A program made the translations under genes and the position numbers. The notes below the pieces were generated by a model. It did no database searches. It worked only from the letters and a program-made list of their open reading frames with translations, and was not told the origin of the DNA. Of a stretch of DNA of 64,000 nt, positions 25,295 through 35,245 are shown in pieces. Source of the DNA: Clostridium sp. CMCC3677 (GTDB taxonomy: Bacteria > Bacillota > Clostridia > Clostridiales > Clostridiaceae); the NCBI RefSeq assembly GCF_023845585.1, contig NZ_JAMQHS010000001.1:1-64000 (forward strand), in the 5' to 3' direction. Position 1 is the stretch's first letter. Each line of letters starts with the position of its first letter.

Positions 25295-26119
25295 ATGAAT
25301 AATAACAAAGAAAAGCTTCAAGAAATATCAAAGCTTATAAGAAAAGATATAGTAACTATGCTTACTGAATCAGCATCAGGACATCCGGGTGGATCTTTAT
25401 CAATAGCGGATATAATGAGTGTATTATTTTTTAATGAAATGAACATAGATCCTAAAAATCCTAAGAATCCTGATAGAGATAGATTTGTATTATCAAAAGG
25501 ACATGCTGCACCAGCTTTATATAGTGCATTAGCAAGAAAAGGTTATTTTGATGTAGAAGAATTAAATACTTTAAGAAAGATAGGATCTAGATTACAAGGA
25601 CATCCTAATATGAATGATTTACCAGGAATTGATATGTCAACAGGTTCATTAGGACAAGGAATTTCAGCAGCTGTTGGAATGGCATTAGCAGGTAAATTAG
25701 ATAATAAAAATTATAGAGTTTACACTATATTAGGTGATGGAGAACTTGAAGAAGGTCAAGTTTGGGAAGCATCAATGTCAGCAGCTCACTATAAATTAGA
25801 TAATTTAACTGCATTTGTAGATTATAATGGACTACAAATAGATGGAAATATTTCAGATGTAATGAATCCAGCTCCAATTGATAAGAAATTTGAAGCTTTT
25901 GGATGGAATACTTTAATAATAGATGGTCATGATTATGATCAAATTTTAGCTGCAATCGAAAAAGCTAAAAACACAAAAGGACAACCAACAGTTATAGTAT
26001 GTAAAACAGTAAAAGGTAAGGGTGTTTCATTCATGGAAAACCAAGCAGGATGGCATGGAGCAGCACCAAGCGTAGAACAACGTGATCAAGCATTAAAAGA
26101 AATTGGAGGGGAAAACTAA
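25295..26119 (+). CDS. Transketolase, N-terminal subunit
   Basis: Split transketolase subunit (274 aa) binding thiamine diphosphate. ASGHPGGSLSIADIMSVLFF, RFVLSKGHAAPALYSAL, GSLGQGISAAVGMAL and the ThDP-Mg motif GDGELEEGQVWEA are present. It needs the product of the next gene for a complete active site. It acts in the non-oxidative pentose phosphate pathway, moving two-carbon units. TAATG overlap with the next gene implies translational coupling. Ribosome site AGGAGGA. Confidence 0.95.
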   Translation: MNNNKEKLQEISKLIRKDIVTMLTESASGHPGGSLSIADIMSVLFFNEMNIDPKNPKNPDRDRFVLSKGHAAPALYSALARKGYFDVEELNTLRKIGSRLQGHPNMNDLPGIDMSTGSLGQGISAAVGMALAGKLDNKNYRVYTILGDGELEEGQVWEASMSAAHYKLDNLTAFVDYNGLQIDGNISDVMNPAPIDKKFEAFGWNTLIIDGHDYDQILAAIEKAKNTKGQPTVIVCKTVKGKGVSFMENQAGWHGAAPSVEQRDQALKEIGGEN

Positions 26120-27063
26120 TGGGTAATAAAATAGCAACTAGAGAAGCTTATGGTAAAGCATTAGTAAAACTTTCAAACATGAATAAAGATGTTGTAGTAT
26201 TAGATGCAGATTTATCAAAGTCAACTAAAACAGCAGATTTTAAAGCAGCTGCACCAGAAAGATTTATAAATATGGGAATAGCAGAAGCTAATATGATGGG
26301 AGTTGCATCAGGTCTTTCAACTTGTGGAAAAGTTCCATTTGTTAGTACATTTGCAATGTTTGCAGCAGGTAGAGCATTTGAACAAATTAGAAATTCAATT
26401 TGTTATCCAAAACTTAATGTTAAAGTTTGTGCAACACATGCAGGATTAACAGTAGGAGAAGATGGAGCATCTCATCAATCAGTTGAAGATATTTCATTAA
26501 TGAGAAGTATCCCTAATATGACAGTAATAAATCCAGCAGATGCAATTGAAACTGAAGCAGCTATTTTAGCTGTATCAGAATATAAGGGACCTTGTTATGT
26601 AAGACTTGGTAGATTAGCAGTTGAAAATGTAAATGACAATGCTGACTATAAGTTTGAAATAGGAAAAGGTGTAACATTAGCAAATGGAAATGATGTTACT
26701 ATAGTAGCAACAGGAATAATGGTTAAATTAGCATTAGAAGCTAAAGAAGAATTAGCTAAAGATGGAATAGATGCAAGAGTTATTAATATTCATACTATAA
26801 AACCTATAGATTCAGAATTATTAATAAAAGCAGCAAAAGAAACAGGTGCTATTGTTACTGCTGAAGAACATAGCATAATTGGTGGATTAGGTTCTGCTGT
26901 ATCAGAAGTATTATGTGAAGAAATGCCAGTTCCAGTATTAAAAGTTGGAATTGAAGATACATTTGGTGAAAGTGGAAAGCCAGAACAATTATTAAAAGCA
27001 TATGGATTAACAACTGAGAAAATAGTTGAAAAAGTTAAAAAAGCAGTATCAATTAAGAGATAA
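26119..27063 (+). CDS. Transketolase, C-terminal subunit
   Basis: The pyrimidine-binding and C-terminal domains of transketolase (314 aa): REAYGKALVKL, VVLDADLSKSTKT, FINMGIAEANMMGVASGLS, FVSTFAMFAAGRAFEQIR and HAGLTVGEDGASHQSVED. The start overlaps the stop of the N-terminal subunit by one base. It assembles with it into the functional enzyme. It ends before a clear terminator. Confidence 0.95.
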   Translation: MGNKIATREAYGKALVKLSNMNKDVVVLDADLSKSTKTADFKAAAPERFINMGIAEANMMGVASGLSTCGKVPFVSTFAMFAAGRAFEQIRNSICYPKLNVKVCATHAGLTVGEDGASHQSVEDISLMRSIPNMTVINPADAIETEAAILAVSEYKGPCYVRLGRLAVENVNDNADYKFEIGKGVTLANGNDVTIVATGIMVKLALEAKEELAKDGIDARVINIHTIKPIDSELLIKAAKETGAIVTAEEHSIIGGLGSAVSEVLCEEMPVPVLKVGIEDTFGESGKPEQLLKAYGLTTEKIVEKVKKAVSIKR

Positions 27064-27078
27064 TTAATTTTAATTATT

Positions 27079-27120
27079 AAGGTAGCAATATTTTTATTTA
27101 TTGCTACCTTATTTTTATTT
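27079..27120 (+). terminator. Terminator of the transketolase operon
   Basis: AAGGTAGCAATA (27079-27090) pairs with TATTGCTACCTT (27099-27110), followed by ATTTTTATTT. Confidence 0.88.
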
Positions 27121-27355
27121 CTTTGATATAAGTAAAGTATGTGATTTTTTAGGCTAAAAATGTTTAATAATAAGTATAAAATTTTAGATATAGTCAAATT
27201 AGATTTAAAATAGTAAAGTAGAAATTTATTTAGCAAAAAGAATATTGATATTGTAAAAAAATAATGGGAAAATATAGAGGAGTTATTACATACTTTGAAT
27301 AATAAAAGGCAATAGTGGAAATATAGATATATATTTATAAATAGGGGGAATGATT

Positions 27356-28207
27356 ATGAGAAGTTTAATAAGAGAATATGGAATAATGACAATAGGTATA
27401 ATACTAGTTGCATTAGGAAATGAGTATTTTTTTATACCTAATAAACTTGCTGGTGGTGGAATAACTGGAATAGGTATTATAATAAATGAATTTGCACCTA
27501 ATATTTCAGTTGGAGGAATAACTTTTATATTAAATACTATATTATTAGTTTTGTCATTTATATTTATAAATGGTGATTTTGGGGTTAAAACAATATATGC
27601 AAGTTTAGGATTATCAATAATAATGTGGATTGTAGAGAAATTCTTTAGTCCAGTTGCTATAACAAACGATCTTATAATAGCAACAATATTTGGAACAATA
27701 ATAGCAGCTTTCGGTATGGCATTAGTTTTTAATCAAAACTCATCTACTGGAGGAACTGATATATTAGCTAAAATGTTAAATAAATTTTTAAATTTAGATA
27801 TAGGAAAGTCATTGCTTATAGTAGATTTTATTATTACGTTTGCAGCAGCTTTAGTATTTGGAATAGATATAGGTCTATATTCAATGCTTAGTGTAATAAT
27901 ATTAGGAATTCTTGTAGATAACTTTATAGAAGGATTCAATATATGTAAACAAGTAATAATTATTAGTCAAAAAAATGATGAAATTAGCAAATATATAATG
28001 GATGTATTAGGTAGAGGCTGTACTTTTTTAAAAGGAATAGGCGGTTTTACTGGAGATAATTCAACAGTTTTGTATGCTGTATTAAGTAGAAATCAGTTTA
28101 TAAAATTAAAAAGATTTATACAGGAGACAGATTCAAAGGCATTTATAGCAGTTGGAGAAGTGCATGAAGTCTTGGGAGAAGGCTTTAAAGATATACAAAT
28201 GGATTAA
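27356..28207 (+). CDS. YitT family membrane protein
   Basis: 283-aa protein with about five membrane helices (the YitT_membrane / DUF161 region, GLALVFNQNSSTGGTD-like motif here as ALVFNQNSSTGGTDILAK) and a C-terminal cytoplasmic DUF2179 domain (KGIGGFTGDNSTVLYAVLSR). Transport substrate unknown. ATG 27356 has GGGGG seven bases upstream; an ATG at 27350 touches that site. Likely monocistronic, ahead of ftsE. Confidence 0.88.
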   Translation: MRSLIREYGIMTIGIILVALGNEYFFIPNKLAGGGITGIGIIINEFAPNISVGGITFILNTILLVLSFIFINGDFGVKTIYASLGLSIIMWIVEKFFSPVAITNDLIIATIFGTIIAAFGMALVFNQNSSTGGTDILAKMLNKFLNLDIGKSLLIVDFIITFAAALVFGIDIGLYSMLSVIILGILVDNFIEGFNICKQVIIISQKNDEISKYIMDVLGRGCTFLKGIGGFTGDNSTVLYAVLSRNQFIKLKRFIQETDSKAFIAVGEVHEVLGEGFKDIQMD

Positions 28208-28324
28208 ATATAATAGAATTTTTATATTTAAGAAATTTGTATAACATTAAAAACTCTTCTATGATATAATTATTTTGTAAGTTTTACAGAGAAATTGTAT
28301 AATTTCATCCAAAGGAGAGTTAAT

Positions 28325-29011
28325 ATGATTGAGTTTAAAAATATATCGAAAATTTATGATAATAATGTAAAAGCGTTAAGTGATGTAAATATAGAAATAA
28401 ATTCAGGCGAATTCGTTTTCTTGGTAGGACCAAGTGGATCAGGAAAGTCAACATTTATTAAGATGATATTAAAAGAAGTAGAACCAACTAATGGGAAAAT
28501 AACAATAGGAAATAAGGATTTATCAGCTATAACTAGAAAGCAAATACCTTATTATAGAAGAAAAATAGGTATGGTGTTTCAAGATTTTAGACTTATACCT
28601 AATTTAAATGTATATGAAAATGTTGCATTTGCTATGAGAGTAGTAGAAGCATCACCAAGAGAAATAAGAAGAAGAGTACCTATGGTATTATCATTAGTAG
28701 GTTTATCTCATAAATATAAAATGTTTCCTAATGAATTATCTGGTGGAGAGCAACAAAGAGTTTCACTTGCAAGAGCATTAGTAAATAATCCATCTGTTTT
28801 AATAGCTGACGAACCAACAGGTAACTTAGATCCAGAAACAGCTAGAGAAATAATGGAATTATTAGATGATATAAATAAATCAGGAACAACTGTCTTAATG
28901 GCAACACATGCAAAGGATATAGTTGATTATATGAAAAAGAGAGTTATAGCAATTGATAGAGGAGAAATAGTAAGAGACGAAAAGAGAGGTAAGTACGAAG
29001 ATGAGAATTAA
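28325..29011 (+). CDS. ftsE: Cell division ATP-binding protein FtsE
   Basis: ABC-type ATPase, 228 aa, that partners with FtsX to switch cell-wall hydrolases on. Walker A GPSGSGKS, Q-loop VFQDFRLIPNLNVYENVAF, signature LSGGEQQRVSLARAL and Walker B VLIADEPTGNLD are complete. ATG 28325 with AAAGGAGAG is the clear start; an in-frame upstream ATG is weaker. It overlaps ftsX by 11 bases. The CwlO-like NlpC/P60 protein encoded at 4265-5539 is a plausible client. Confidence 0.96.
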   Translation: MIEFKNISKIYDNNVKALSDVNIEINSGEFVFLVGPSGSGKSTFIKMILKEVEPTNGKITIGNKDLSAITRKQIPYYRRKIGMVFQDFRLIPNLNVYENVAFAMRVVEASPREIRRRVPMVLSLVGLSHKYKMFPNELSGGEQQRVSLARALVNNPSVLIADEPTGNLDPETAREIMELLDDINKSGTTVLMATHAKDIVDYMKKRVIAIDRGEIVRDEKRGKYEDEN

Positions 29012-29891
29012 TACAATTACATATTTTATAAAAGATGCATTTACTAGTTTAAAAAGAAATAGAACTATAAGTTTTGCCTCAATACTTACAGTACTTATAA
29101 CTTTCTTTGTTTTAGGAATATTTATATTATTAGCAGGTAATGTAAACCAAGCTATTAGTAGCGTTAAAGATAAAGTTGATCTTGAAATATTTCTTAAAGA
29201 TGATATAAAACTTATTGATCAAAGAGAAATAGAATTAAAATTAAGAGAAGTAGATGGCGTAAAAGATGTTATATATCAATCAAAAGAAGAAGCATATAAG
29301 AAAGTTCAAAAAACAACAAGTGAAAATGAAGGATTATTACAAGGATATACTTTAGAACATAATCCATTTCCAGCATCATTTACCGTAAAATTAGAATCAC
29401 CAGAAGATGCGGAAAATATAAGCCAAGCTTTAGATGGATTTACAGGAATTGAAAAGATAGATAATCAAAAAAAGGTTGTTGACGGAATTGTAAAATTGGT
29501 AAAAGGTATAAATGTAGTTGGTGGAGCATTATTTATAGTTCTAGTTGGAGTATCTATTTTCTTAATAATGAATACAACTAAATTAACAGTTTATTCAAGA
29601 AGAAGAGAAGTTGGAATAATGAAATTTGTAGGAGCCACTGATTGGTTTATAAGATGGCCTTTTATAATAGAAGGTATGGTAATTGGAGTTTTAGGTTCTA
29701 CATTATCATGTATAGTGTTATTCTTTGCTTATAAGGGAGTGTTTAGTTGGATAGCATCAATGATGATGTTTGTCGCTCTTGTTCCTCCTATATATGTTTT
29801 AAAAGTAATGTTATTGGAATTTGTAATTGGTGGAATTTTAGTTGGTGGAATAGCTAGTGCATCAGCTTTAAGAAAATTCTTAATAGTATAA
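29001..29891 (+). CDS. ftsX: Cell division protein FtsX
   Basis: Permease-like partner of FtsE, 296 aa. The N-terminal helix (ISFASILTVLITFFVLGIFI) is followed by an extracellular loop (about residues 50-165) that in other bacteria contacts the wall hydrolase, then three more helices. VYSRRREVGIMKFVGATDWF is the FtsX signature. Overlaps ftsE; the two make one transcript. A large imperfect palindrome after it may end the transcript. Confidence 0.95.
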   Translation: MRINTITYFIKDAFTSLKRNRTISFASILTVLITFFVLGIFILLAGNVNQAISSVKDKVDLEIFLKDDIKLIDQREIELKLREVDGVKDVIYQSKEEAYKKVQKTTSENEGLLQGYTLEHNPFPASFTVKLESPEDAENISQALDGFTGIEKIDNQKKVVDGIVKLVKGINVVGGALFIVLVGVSIFLIMNTTKLTVYSRRREVGIMKFVGATDWFIRWPFIIEGMVIGVLGSTLSCIVLFFAYKGVFSWIASMMMFVALVPPIYVLKVMLLEFVIGGILVGGIASASALRKFLIV

Positions 29892-29962
29892 TTTCTTATA
29901 AATAAGAATAAAATTAACTTATAAATAAAAATAATGGACCAAATATTCTTTAAATATTTTTA

Positions 29963-30008
29963 ATTATTAGAATAAATAGAGTATTAATACTTTGTTTATT
30001 CTAATAAT
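29963..30008. terminator. Imperfect palindrome after ftsX
   Basis: ATTATTAGAATAAA (29963-29976) pairs with TTTATTCTAATAAT (29995-30008), with AGTATTAATACT at the centre. No clean T-run follows. From 30009 to 30273 I see no further feature. Confidence 0.45.
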
Positions 30009-30273
30009 ATAAATAAGTAAAATAATTAAAGAGTAATGGTTTATTATTTTTTTTAAATGTTTTATATTATATCTATAAGCCCAAATAACTATATAAATAA
30101 TTAAATAGGTATTGATTTAATATATTGTGGTTGTACATTGTTGGATAACGATTTCTAAGTTTTAGATAGTAGTTAAAATTAAAATTTAACAACCTTTAAG
30201 AATAAAAAAACAAAATACATATAAATATTAGAAATATTTTTATAACACAGAATACGAAAGGAAGTCTAGAACT

Positions 30274-31533
30274 GTGAGTGATTTAAGAAGAGACGAAGAA
30301 AAGTCTAGAATAAGTAAGGCGTGGCGAATAATCATAAGTACTGCTATGTTACTAGTGATTGGAACTGGATGCATATTTGTAGGAAATTATTTAGCAACTA
30401 AAGGTATATTATTAACTACAGCTTCACAAAAGGTTTCAAGTGAATTAAAACAAATGAAAGATGTAGATAAATATTCAGCGCTATTTCAAGTAAGGGAAGC
30501 TTTAATATCAAAATTTGATGGTGATATAGATGATAATACATTGCTAGAGGGTGCTATTAAAGGTATGACAGCATCGTTAGAAGATCCATATACAGTATTT
30601 ATGAATAAAGAAGAGTTTAGTAAGTTTATGGAACAAACTACTGGTAGTTTTATGGGAATAGGAGTTCAAGTTGGGGTAAAGAATGATCAAATAACAATAA
30701 TATCTCCTATTGAAGGCTCACCAGCAGCTTCAGCAGGATTACAATCTGGTGATGTAATACAAAAAGTAAATGATGTTGAATTAGATGGAACAGATCTTGA
30801 TAAAGCAATATCTATGATTAGTGGAAAAGAAAAAGCAGAAGTAAAATTAACTATTGCTAGAGGTCAAAATAGTCCATTTGATGTAAATGTAACAAGGGAT
30901 GTTATAAAAGTTGAATCAATAAAAGGAGAAATGATTGATTCATCTATTGGTTATATACAATTAACATCTTTCATGGATGAAAATATTACTGACGATTTTA
31001 AAAACAAGATAAATGAATTAAAGAATTCTGGGATGAAAGGTTTAATATTGGACTTAAGAGGAAATCCAGGTGGATTGCTTTCACAAGCTGTTGGAGTAGC
31101 ATCTCAATTTATACCAGAGGGAAAAATAATAACATATACTATTGATAAATATAATAATAAAGCTGAATCACCATCTATTGGAGGAATAGCAGAAGGATTT
31201 CCATTAGTATTACTTGTTGATGGAGGAAGTGCTAGTGCTTCAGAGGTTGTTACAGGAGCGTTAAGAGATTATAAAGTAGCAACAATTGTTGGAACAACTA
31301 CATTTGGAAAAGGAATAGTTCAACAACCTATTAGATTTTCAAATGATATAGGTGGACTTAAAGTAACAGTTTCAAAATATTATACCCCTAATGGAGAAAA
31401 TATTCATAAAAAAGGCATAGCGCCTGATTATGATGTGGAGATACCTAAAGATTTATTTAAAGAAAAATATTCTAGAGATATAGATCCACAATTTAATAAA
31501 GCTTTACAGCTTATAACTGAGAAGCTTAATTAG
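30274..31533 (+). CDS. ctpB: C-terminal processing peptidase (S41, CtpB-like)
   Basis: 419-aa membrane-anchored serine protease. A signal-anchor (IIISTAMLLVIGTGCIFVG) precedes a PDZ domain (about 120-205) and the S41 protease domain with GYIQLTSF, LDLRGNPGGLLSQAV, catalytic Ser in VDGGSASASEVVTGAL and Lys in TTFGKGIVQQP. In B. subtilis CtpB cleaves SpoIVFA during sporulation and lies in the same position after ftsEX. It begins with GTG after AAAGGAAG. The gap to the minJ-like gene is ten bases. Confidence 0.93.
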   Translation: MSDLRRDEEKSRISKAWRIIISTAMLLVIGTGCIFVGNYLATKGILLTTASQKVSSELKQMKDVDKYSALFQVREALISKFDGDIDDNTLLEGAIKGMTASLEDPYTVFMNKEEFSKFMEQTTGSFMGIGVQVGVKNDQITIISPIEGSPAASAGLQSGDVIQKVNDVELDGTDLDKAISMISGKEKAEVKLTIARGQNSPFDVNVTRDVIKVESIKGEMIDSSIGYIQLTSFMDENITDDFKNKINELKNSGMKGLILDLRGNPGGLLSQAVGVASQFIPEGKIITYTIDKYNNKAESPSIGGIAEGFPLVLLVDGGSASASEVVTGALRDYKVATIVGTTTFGKGIVQQPIRFSNDIGGLKVTVSKYYTPNGENIHKKGIAPDYDVEIPKDLFKEKYSRDIDPQFNKALQLITEKLN

Positions 31534-31543
31534 GGGGATTAAT

Positions 31544-32830
31544 ATGGAATTAACATTTTATACATTAAGAGGGGTCGCTGGTGCAATAGTAAATCCAGGA
31601 TTAATGATTGTACTAATCTTTTTAGGGATAATATTATATTTTAAAAATAGAAATTTGGTTATGATGCAAAGATTAATTCTAGGGGACAATATAAACACTC
31701 CTCTAGAACTAACTTTATCACAAATTGTATTAGGAATAATAGCAGGTGCAATAGGCAGTGTTATACTTAGCATATTAGGAATAAGATTTTGGGAAAACTC
31801 AGGTATAATATATTTATTTATGATTTCAATAATTTTAATGTTTGTAAAACCAAGATTTATATGTTTTTCTTATTCTGGAGCTATATTAGGAATTATAAGT
31901 ATAGCAATTAGTCTATTATCAAATGTATTTCCGTCATTAAAGAGTACTACAATTTTCAATATTGATATAATATATCTTATGACATTTATAGGTGTATTAC
32001 ATATTGTTGAAGGTTTTTTAGTAATGATAGATGGAGATAGAGGTTCTATTCCTATTTTTAGTAACAAAAATGGAAAGATAATAGGTGGATTTTCTCTTAA
32101 TAGATATTGGGTTTTATCTATAGCAATATTAATATTAGCGTTGTCTAATAATGATACAAGCAATTACATAACAACAACTATATCAACACCTAAAGGATGG
32201 CCATTTATAAGTGGAAATTTAACAAATAAATTATTAGCATTAAGCACAATATCAATAATGCCATTTTATGCTGTAATAGGTTATTCATCAATTACATTTA
32301 CAAAAAGTAAAAAAGAAAAAGCTGTTCACTCAGGACTTTCTATATTATTTTATGGAATATGTTTAACTTTAATAGCTCAAATTGCAAGATTTGGACTTGG
32401 TTTTGAAATAGTAGCAATAATATTTGCTCCACTTGCACATGAAGTGATGTTAAAAATCCAAAGAGATAACGAAAATAAACAAAAGCCTAAATTCATTAGC
32501 GATGAAGAAGGACTAGTTGTATTGGAGGTTGTTCCTAGAGGTATAGCATATAATTTAGGAATAAAGCCAGGAAATAAGTTAATCTCAGTGAATAATAGTG
32601 TTGTAAATTCTGAAGCAGATGTACTTATTATTTTAAAAGAAAATTTTTACAATGTTACTTTTAAAATTAAAGACTTAAGTGGAATAATAAAAGAAATACC
32701 AGTTAAAACTAGTAAAGGTAAGAGACTTGGTATGCTCTTAGTTCCAAGAACAATAAAAGAGAAAGATAAAATATGTATAAAAGAAAATAAGTTTTCTAAG
32801 ATATTAAAAAATGTAAAAGAAAAACACTAG
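31544..32830 (+). CDS. Polytopic PDZ protein, MinJ-like
   Basis: 428 aa, about eight membrane helices (residues 1-290) followed by a cytoplasmic PDZ domain (about 325-400: GLVVLEVVPRGIAYNLGIKP, then GNKLISVNNSVVNSEADVLI) and a basic tail. The layout and location between ctpB and uvrB equal B. subtilis minJ (yvjD), which links DivIVA to MinCD at the poles. Assignment is by topology and synteny; sequence similarity is not measured here. Ribosome site AGGGGGATT. Confidence 0.75.
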   Translation: MELTFYTLRGVAGAIVNPGLMIVLIFLGIILYFKNRNLVMMQRLILGDNINTPLELTLSQIVLGIIAGAIGSVILSILGIRFWENSGIIYLFMISIILMFVKPRFICFSYSGAILGIISIAISLLSNVFPSLKSTTIFNIDIIYLMTFIGVLHIVEGFLVMIDGDRGSIPIFSNKNGKIIGGFSLNRYWVLSIAILILALSNNDTSNYITTTISTPKGWPFISGNLTNKLLALSTISIMPFYAVIGYSSITFTKSKKEKAVHSGLSILFYGICLTLIAQIARFGLGFEIVAIIFAPLAHEVMLKIQRDNENKQKPKFISDEEGLVVLEVVPRGIAYNLGIKPGNKLISVNNSVVNSEADVLIILKENFYNVTFKIKDLSGIIKEIPVKTSKGKRLGMLLVPRTIKEKDKICIKENKFSKILKNVKEKH

Positions 32831-32857
32831 TAGTTTTATTTTATAAGTTGAAAAACA

Positions 32858-32914
32858 GTTGATATTTTAGTGTAATTCCAATGTCAGATCGCAATTATAT
32901 TAAAATATCAACAT
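32858..32914. repeat. Imperfect palindrome
   Basis: GTTGATATTTTAGTGTAATT and AATTATATTAAAATATCAAC face each other across about 15 bases. It resembles the second hairpin at 41679-41720 and shares GTTGATAT with the MITE family, so it may be a distant member. Confidence 0.45.
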
Positions 32915-32941
32915 TGGCTTAAAGTAGAAAGTATATAATAT

Positions 32942-32979
32942 AAAGTCAGTAATTCTTATTGAATTTACTGGCTTTTTTC
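32942..32979 (+). terminator. Terminator of the ctpB-minJ-like genes
   Basis: AAAGTCAGTAATTC pairs with GAATTTACTGGCTTT with one bulge, followed by TTTTTTC. Confidence 0.75.
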
Positions 32980-32989
32980 TTTAATAATT

Positions 32990-33064
32990 GGCTGTATTTT
33001 AGCAGTGCGTTGATATATACCACTTTACCTATTGCATATATCAACACATATTTAAAACATAGCC
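32990..33064. mobile_element. 75-bp MITE with exact 8-bp target duplication
   Basis: Starts GGCTGTATTTTAGCAG and ends TATTTAAAACATAGCC, with inner arms GTTGATATATA and ATATATCAAC. It is flanked on both sides by TAATAATT (32982-32989 and 33065-33072). Size and sequence match the copy at 44693-44767. Confidence 0.85.
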
Positions 33065-33267
33065 TAATAATTTATAAAATCTTTGAAAATTGAAAAAACT
33101 AATAATTTAGAATACTTTAATTTAGAATTAAAAATCAAGTATTAGAAGTAGAGAATTAACTTTGTTGATGAATTATTGAATGAGTTTATGTTGACTTAGG
33201 TTATAATGAAAAGTAAAATATAATAAAATGCATACGAATGTTTGTTCGCAAAAAAGAGGTGTTAATT

Positions 33268-35244
33268 ATGGGAGAATTTAAAATACATTCAAAATTTAAA
33301 CCTATGGGGGATCAGCCACAAGCTATTGATACTATATTAAAGTCAATAAAGCAAGGTAATGAGTTTCAAACTTTATTAGGAGTAACTGGATCTGGTAAGA
33401 CATTTACTATGGCTAATATAATAGAAAATTTACAAAGACCAACTCTGATTTTGGCTCATAATAAGACTCTTGCAGCTCAATTATGTTCTGAATTTAAAGA
33501 GTTTTTTCCAGAAAACATAGTTGAGTACTTTGTATCTTATTATGACTACTATCAACCAGAAGCATATGTACCACAAACTGATACTTTCATTGAAAAAGAT
33601 GCATCTATAAATGATGAGATAGATAAGCTTAGGCATTCAGCTACATCAGCACTTTTTGAAAGAAGAGATGTAATTATAGTGGCATCAGTTTCTTGTATAT
33701 ATGGACTTGGTAATCCTGATGAATATAAAAAATTAACTATAAGTTTAAGAAAAGGAATGCAAAAAGAGAGAGATGAGATAATAAAAAAACTCATAGAGAT
33801 TCAATATGAAAGAAATGATATAGATTTTTCAAGAGGAACATTTAGAGTAAGAGGAGACTTATTGGATATCATTCCATCATCAACTTCTAGTAAAGGTATA
33901 AGAATAGAATTTTTTGGTGATGAAATTGATAGGATAAGAGAATTTGATGTGTTAACGGGAACAATAATAGGGGAAAGAAATCATGTTTCGATTTTCCCAG
34001 CATCTCACTTTGCAACTTCAAAAGAAACTGTAGAGAGATCATTAGGTGAAATAGAGAATGAATTAGAAAATAGACTTAGAGAATTGAATTCACAAGAAAA
34101 GTTATTAGAAGCTCAAAGATTAAGACAAAGAACAAACTTTGATATAGAAATGATAAGAGAAATGGGTTATTGTAGCGGAATAGAAAATTATTCTAGAATT
34201 TTAGATGGAAGAGCACCAGGTACACCGCCAAAGACATTAATAGATTATTTTCCAGAAGATTTTTTATTATTTATAGATGAAAGTCATGTTACATTACCTC
34301 AGGTAAGAGCAATGTATGCTGGAGATAGGTCAAGAAAAAATACGTTAGTTGATTATGGATTTAGATTACCATGCGCTTATGATAATAGACCACTAAAGTT
34401 TGAAGAATTTGAAAAAAAGATAAATCAAGTCATGTTTGTTAGTGCAACACCAGCACAATATGAGTTAGATCATTCACAGTCTATAGCGGAGCAAGTTATA
34501 AGACCAACTGGATTGTTAGATCCTGAAATTGTTATAAAACCAGTAAAAGGTCAAATTGATGATTTATATACAGAAATTCAGGAAACAATATCAAGAGGAT
34601 ATAGAATATTAATTACAACATTAACTAAAAGAATGGCAGAAGATTTAACTAAATATATGATTGAACTAGGTGTAAAAGCCACTTATATGCATTCAGATAT
34701 TGACACTATTGAAAGAATGAAAATTATTAGAGACTTAAGACTTGGTGAATACGATGTTTTAGTTGGAATAAATCTTTTAAGAGAAGGATTAGATATACCA
34801 GAAGTTGCACTAGTTGCAATTTTAGATGCCGATAAAGAAGGATTTTTAAGATCTGAAACTTCTTTAATTCAAACAATAGGAAGAGCCGCTAGAAACTCAG
34901 AAAGTAAAGTAATAATGTATGCAGACAATATTACAAAATCAATGAAAAAGGCCATTAGTGAAACTGAAAGAAGAAGAAAAATACAAACACAGTATAATGA
35001 AGAGCACGGAATAATACCACAAACAATTAATAAAGAGGTTAGAGATGTAATAGAGGCTACTAAAGTAGCAGAAGAATCAACAGAATATGGCGTTGAAGAA
35101 ACAAAATCTTTAACTAATAAAGAAATAAAGAAACTTATAAAAGAATATACAGACGAAATGAAGCTTGCAGCTAAAAATCTTCAATTTGAAAGAGCAGCAC
35201 AGTTAAGAGATAAGATAGAAGAATTAAAAAGAAAAGAGGGATAA
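33268..35244 (+). CDS. uvrB: Excinuclease ABC subunit B
   Basis: Damage-verifying helicase-like subunit of nucleotide excision repair, 658 aa. Walker [14 protein letters not shown], the beta-hairpin [20 protein letters not shown], helicase motifs [14 protein letters not shown] and IGRAARN, and the C-terminal UVR motif [17 protein letters not shown] that binds UvrC are visible. ATG 33268 with AGAGGTG is the family start ([15 protein letters not shown]); an in-frame ATG 30 bases upstream has no site. One base separates it from uvrA. Confidence 0.98.
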   Translation: MGEFKIHSKFKPMGDQPQAIDTILKSIKQGNEFQTLLGVTGSGKTFTMANIIENLQRPTLILAHNKTLAAQLCSEFKEFFPENIVEYFVSYYDYYQPEAYVPQTDTFIEKDASINDEIDKLRHSATSALFERRDVIIVASVSCIYGLGNPDEYKKLTISLRKGMQKERDEIIKKLIEIQYERNDIDFSRGTFRVRGDLLDIIPSSTSSKGIRIEFFGDEIDRIREFDVLTGTIIGERNHVSIFPASHFATSKETVERSLGEIENELENRLRELNSQEKLLEAQRLRQRTNFDIEMIREMGYCSGIENYSRILDGRAPGTPPKTLIDYFPEDFLLFIDESHVTLPQVRAMYAGDRSRKNTLVDYGFRLPCAYDNRPLKFEEFEKKINQVMFVSATPAQYELDHSQSIAEQVIRPTGLLDPEIVIKPVKGQIDDLYTEIQETISRGYRILITTLTKRMAEDLTKYMIELGVKATYMHSDIDTIERMKIIRDLRLGEYDVLVGINLLREGLDIPEVALVAILDADKEGFLRSETSLIQTIGRAARNSESKVIMYADNITKSMKKAISETERRRKIQTQYNEEHGIIPQTINKEVRDVIEATKVAEESTEYGVEETKSLTNKEIKKLIKEYTDEMKLAAKNLQFERAAQLRDKIEELKRKEG

Positions 35245-35245
35245 G

